DNA of 7,588 nucleotides from Gammaproteobacteria bacterium (lineage in GTDB: Bacteria > Pseudomonadota > Gammaproteobacteria > UBA6429 > Thiohalophilaceae): the NCBI GenBank assembly GCA_003233255.1, contig QILH01000062.1, positions 1 to 7,588 of the forward strand, read 5' to 3'. Positions 6,161 to 7,588 of the stretch are shown here, in pieces; the first letter of the stretch is position 1; each line of letters begins with the position of its first letter. The notes below the pieces were generated by a model. That model was not told the origin of the DNA. It searched no databases and was given only the letters and a program-made list of their open reading frames with translations. The translations under genes were made by a program, and so were the position numbers.

Positions 6161-7366
6161 ATGCAAAATGTTTTTGTCGGGCGGCAGCCCATTTTCGATG
6201 GCAAACTAAATGTTTATGCCTATGAATTGTTGTATCGTGCCGCGGAAAAATCGAGTTCTTCAAAGGGGATGGTCAGCGGAGATGATGCGACTACCACCAC
6301 AATAATTAACACCTTTGTCGAGATCGGACTGGATAAACTGGTGCGGGGTAAATTGGCTGCCATCAATCTGACTGAAAAATTTTTACTCGAGGAAAACCAG
6401 CTGCCGTTTACACCGAAGCAGGTTATTCTGGAAATCCTCGAAGATGTTCCAGTTACCCCGGCCTTGATTGAAGCGGTACAAAAGCTTGTTAATGAAGGAT
6501 ATGTGATTGCGCTGGATGATTATCTGTATAATCCGGCGCATAAGCCGCTATTGGAGTTAGCGTCAATCGTTAAAATCGATCTGCTGGCGCTTGATAAAAA
6601 ACAACTCCTGGAACATGTAAACGTACTTAAACAATTTAATGTAAAGTTAGTCGCTGAAAAAATTGAAACACCAGAGGAGTTTATTTTCTGTCGTGATTTA
6701 GGTTTTGATTATTTTCAGGGGTATTTTTTGAGTCGGCCGCAGATTATCTCGGCGAAAAGTTTACCCACCAATCGATTAACGGTTCTGAATCTTCTTGCCG
6801 TTTTACATAACCCGGATTCAGATGCCGATGATCTCTCAGAAGCAATCAATACTGACGTCACTACCAGCTACAAGTTGTTAAAATTAATTAATTCTGCGGC
6901 GTTTAATCTCAACCGTAATATCGAATCGATACAACAGGGCGTGCTGTTATTGGGACGCCGGAAACTAATGAGCTGGGCGTCGATGTTGTCGATGAGCTCC
7001 TTAAGCGATCGGCCTGCGGAAATTTTACGTACCGCAATGATACGCGCCAAGATGTGTGAATTATTAGCCGAAAAAATTACCGTGACCGATCCAGAAGGCT
7101 ATTTCACCGTGGGCCTGTTTTCGGCACTGGATTTATTGTTACAACAACCCTTACCCAAATTACTGGAGCCCCTGCCGTTAAGTAAGGATGTTATAGATGC
7201 TTTGTTATACCATAAAGGCTTGATGGGCAAGGTGTTGACCTGTGTGTTGGCTTACGAGATATCGGACTGGGAAAATGTACCCCTGGAACCACTGAGCTCC
7301 GATGAAATTTTTGTTGCCAATATCGAAGCGGTCACCTGGGCTAATATGATCATGGACACATTGTGA
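6161..7366 (+). CDS. EAL and HDOD domain protein (YuxH/CdgJ-like, cyclic-di-GMP related)
   Basis: Two-domain signalling protein of 401 residues, cytoplasmic, with no transmembrane segment or signal peptide. The N-terminus MQNVFVGRQPIFD and architecture match the EAL-HDOD family (COG3434), whose member CdgJ affects motility and biofilm in Vibrio cholerae. The EAL domain (about 1-200) reads YELLYR at 21-26 for the EAL motif, N69 in INL, LEILED at 90-95, LDDY at 118-121, KID at 138-140, EKIET at 166-170 and YFQGYFLSRP at 184-193. The residue types that bind metal in active phosphodiesterases are thus mostly kept, but the DDFGTGYSSL loop is replaced by DDYLYNPAHK, so activity cannot be assumed. 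The HDOD domain (about 200-395) is an HD-like helical domain without the HD metal pair, thought to act in protein contacts. GGGG at 6152-6155, inside TGGGGC, is a modest ribosome binding site five bases before the ATG. Its 3' end overlaps the convergent ParE gene by 17 bases. Confidence 0.92.
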   Translation: MQNVFVGRQPIFDGKLNVYAYELLYRAAEKSSSSKGMVSGDDATTTTIINTFVEIGLDKLVRGKLAAINLTEKFLLEENQLPFTPKQVILEILEDVPVTPALIEAVQKLVNEGYVIALDDYLYNPAHKPLLELASIVKIDLLALDKKQLLEHVNVLKQFNVKLVAEKIETPEEFIFCRDLGFDYFQGYFLSRPQIISAKSLPTNRLTVLNLLAVLHNPDSDADDLSEAINTDVTTSYKLLKLINSAAFNLNRNIESIQQGVLLLGRRKLMSWASMLSMSSLSDRPAEILRTAMIRAKMCELLAEKITVTDPEGYFTVGLFSALDLLLQQPLPKLLEPLPLSKDVIDALLYHKGLMGKVLTCVLAYEISDWENVPLEPLSSDEIFVANIEAVTWANMIMDTL

Positions 7367-7588
7367 GAGTTAATGTGACCTTCAAAGATGTTTGATGAAG
7401 CACGCGCACAATCGTAATGCCGTGGGCCTGTTTTAAGTAATAGAGGATATGACTTTCATACGGGAAACTGAGCAATCCTTTCGCCAGGGCTTCCCGATCG
7501 CTACCCAAATCGGGATTATCAGCAAGCAGCTGCCCATGCGATTCCAGCCCATCAATATAAGTATGAGTTTGTATTGGCCCCCACTGTT
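7350..7588 (-). CDS. ParE-family toxin (RelE/ParE superfamily), C-terminal part, N-terminus beyond the right edge
   Basis: On the minus strand the frame is open from the right edge to the TGA at 7352-7350, giving 78 visible residues that start QWGPIQTHTYIDGL. The pattern is that of type II toxins of the ParE family: a helix with QT..YIDGL (visible residues 6-14), LLADNPDLGSDRE at 20-32, LAKGLLSFPYESHILYYL at 34-51 with the family hallmark GL.SFPY..H...Y, and the final strand ITIVRVLHQ at 57-65. ParE toxins usually poison DNA gyrase and are neutralised by a short DNA-binding antitoxin encoded just upstream, here expected to the right of the window on the same strand. Full-length ParE proteins are about 95-105 residues, so some 20-25 are missing. 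The usual end RVLHQ.MDV..HL is replaced by RVLHQTSLKVTLTLTMCP, whose last residues come from overlap with the EAL-HDOD gene. Toxicity and target are inferred from family only. Confidence 0.88.
   Translation of the reverse strand, partial: QWGPIQTHTYIDGLESHGQLLADNPDLGSDREALAKGLLSFPYESHILYYLKQAHGITIVRVLHQTSLKVTLTLTMCP

Overview
The window reads as an ordinary chromosomal core segment of a gammaproteobacterium with an intermediate GC content (judged by eye). The gene order is hflX (5' end missing), hflK, hflC, a DUF2065 (YjeT-type) membrane protein, hisZ and purA. This is the classical gammaproteobacterial hflX-hflK-hflC-yjeT-purA neighbourhood, with hisZ inserted before purA as in many pseudomonads and other non-enteric gammaproteobacteria. 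I cannot place the genus.

Layout. Bases 3-923 hold the C-terminal three quarters of the ribosome-binding GTPase HflX. HflK (984-2165) and HflC (2162-3205) follow as a translationally coupled ATGA pair encoding the two SPFH-domain membrane subunits of the complex that surrounds the FtsH protease. A strong intrinsic terminator (3226-3275) closes this unit. Only nine bases after its T-tract comes a second tightly packed group: the two-helix membrane protein DUF2065 (3285-3473), hisZ (3476-4654, two bases later) and purA (4708-6018). A 142-base intergenic region with two small perfect palindromes leads to an EAL-HDOD protein (6161-7366) of the cyclic-di-GMP-related YuxH/CdgJ type.

The right edge holds a gene that is easy to miss because its start lies outside the window. 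On the minus strand, 7350-7588 encodes the C-terminal 78 or so residues of a ParE-family toxin. Its stop codon lies inside the EAL-HDOD gene, so the two genes converge and overlap by 17 bases. Its antitoxin would be expected beyond the right edge.

How the genes fit together. HflX rescues or splits stalled ribosomes, and HflK/HflC tune membrane proteolysis by FtsH; both belong to stress and quality-control physiology. HisZ is the regulatory subunit that short-form HisG needs for the first step of histidine synthesis. PurA makes the committed precursor of AMP. Both draw on purine nucleotide metabolism, but their linkage may be only positional. The EAL-HDOD gene and the toxin look like accessory genes placed downstream of the conserved block. 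I did not find a convincing new multi-gene system. The points most worth a second look are the truncated ParE toxin and its overlap, the terminator abutting the DUF2065 start, and the palindrome pair upstream of the EAL-HDOD gene.
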